This document shows positions 63,108 to 64,000 of a stretch of DNA of 64,000 bases, in pieces. The notes beneath the pieces are model-generated. The model had not been told where the DNA came from. It saw nothing but the letters and a program-made list of their open reading frames with translations, and made no database searches. The stretch spans positions 373,091,963 to 373,155,962 of the forward strand of contig NC_053392.1 in NCBI RefSeq assembly GCF_905171765.1, given 5' to 3'. How positions within the stretch are numbered: the first letter of the stretch is position 1; each line of letters begins with the position of its first letter. The DNA comes from Bufo bufo (Eukaryota > Chordata > Amphibia > Anura > Bufonidae). Made by a program: the position numbers and the translations under genes.

Positions 63108-63829
63108 TTAAGGGACACTGACAGGCCCTATAAACATATTTAGTTATTCCAATGCAGTCATAGGTCTATTAAAGTGTATTCCAATGATATTTTAAACCAT
63201 GTAAAAACAACTTTATATTCATCTGTCAATCACATTCCTTTGTGCCCATGGGGCGTTTTTTCTCCTACCTTCATGCCCAGCCACGCCCCAACTGTCGATT
63301 CCTACCGCCACCCAGCTCATTATTATTCACTGCGCTGGGCGGCTCTTACATTCCCCGATCCTGTCAGATCCCGCACATGCCCGATTGAGTACGATGCCCA
63401 TAAGTCTCTATCGGACCATCTGTGCATGCGCCGGATACCTGTATCCGGCACCCTCACAAGCCAGAAATTTAATGCGCCTGCGTCCCTTATTCTTCTATGC
63501 GGCTGCTCTCTGTGGATCCTGCTGCGTCTGCGCCAGACAAGAAACTCAGTGAGGGCGGAGAGAAGAGTAAAAGCCGCCCAGCGCAGTGAATAATAATGAG
63601 CTGGGCGGCGGTAGGAAACGACAGTTGGGGCGCGGATCGGCACAAAGGTAGGAGAAAAACCGCCGCTTGGGCATAAAAGAAGGTGATTAACAGATGAATA
63701 TAAAGTTGTTTTTACATGGTTTAAAATGCGGACAGGGGTACTCTTATATCATTGTAATACACTTTAATAGACCTATGACTGCATAGGAATAACTAAATAT
63801 GTTTATAGGGCCTGTCAGTGTCCCTTTAA
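63108..63829. mobile_element. Palindromic TTAA MITE with AGGGACACTGACAGGCCC ends
   Basis: TTAA-AGGGACACTGACAGGCCC at the left; GGGCCTGTCAGTGTCCCT-TTAA at the right, 18 of 18 inverted. The inversion continues inward: AAACCATGTAAAAACAAC with GTTGTTTTTACATGGTTT, and CATTATTATTCACTGCGCTG with its inverse. The whole element can therefore fold into one long hairpin around a GC-rich loop (63370-63540). Frames of 139 and 106 codons across it mirror each other and are not genes. Confidence 0.92.
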
Positions 63830-64000
63830 AGCAAAGATGTAAGCCACTATTTTCAATCCAAAATACATCAACTGCACCAAAAATTGCATTTTGTAACCAA
63901 AACTAGAAATGTAAACATTTTTTCACTTATACTTCTCTTCCACCAAAACTACACCAACTTGCTCTTCCTAAGAAGTTACGGTATCTGCTTAGTTATGGTT

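Noticed and set aside
63174..63643. Frames of 139 and 106 codons sharing the HYYSLRWA motif on opposite strands
   Set aside because: The shared motif is the mirror of the MITE's inverted repeat and not evidence of a gene.
1..64000. tRNA, rRNA or host protein-coding genes
   Set aside because: I looked for conserved tRNA boxes, rRNA-like blocks and multi-exon host domains and found none that I could support by reading.

Overview
This window looks like gene-free, repeat-built chromatin from an amphibian, most likely a frog or toad. I find no exon of a host gene. Every convincing coding stretch belongs to a transposable element. The amphibian reading rests on the mix present: fish/frog-type Tc1 elements with CACTCACC ends, hAT elements with TAGnGnTGAnCGA ends, TTAA-flanked DNA elements, Tf1/sushi-like chromodomain Ty3/gypsy elements, a CR1 LINE with a conserved 3' UTR, and an L1. 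This is recall of family features, not a database result.

Layout. 1-2463: the 3' part of one Tc1 element, a probable solo LTR, and a second, internally deleted Tc1. 4358-15237: a third Tc1 whose transposase gene is split by a 9.65-kb hAT (5454-15104, target duplication GGGCCAAC). The hAT carries one long transposase frame with a single stop and three separate satellite-like arrays (about 78, 295 and 141 bp units). 16074-16938: a non-autonomous hAT with a perfect 8-bp target duplication. 17251-23213: a TTAA-type repeat split by a degraded chromovirus (17415-22940, duplication ACTGT). 23524-37055: a TTAA-ended element that received a second TTAA element (23900-28264, built of alternating inverted blocks and a 190-bp tandem array), a full-length decayed L1 on the minus strand (28789-34885) and a MITE that itself holds a small Penelope-like insertion. 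37311-41113: a palindromic (foldback) hAT with a CR1 fragment in one arm. 44502-49699: an apparently intact minus-strand chromovirus with one 1443-codon gag-pol frame and LTRs differing at one noticed site in 421. 50698-61234: another TTAA-type repeat, split by a palindromic Penelope-like element (50747-52648, itself holding a probable solo LTR) and by a three-LTR, two-body tandem retroelement (52964-61207). 63108-63829: a palindromic TTAA MITE.

The most unusual item is the tandem retroelement at 52964-61207. Each body encodes, on the minus strand, a protein of about 529 codons with a PPAY motif, a clear Y-box-type cold-shock domain and a coiled coil, and no visible protease, reverse transcriptase or integrase. 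I read it as a non-autonomous LTR element that has acquired a cellular nucleic-acid-binding domain, possibly doing the job of nucleocapsid. Second in interest: both chromoviruses show the same self-priming signature, a 10-nt match between the predicted mRNA 5' end about 30 nt past a TATA box and the bases just inside the 5' LTR.

Nesting gives relative ages: Tc1 before hAT; TTAA repeats before the chromovirus, L1, Penelope-like and cold-shock elements; foldback hAT before CR1. The chromovirus at 44502-49699 and the cold-shock element are the youngest by sequence identity.
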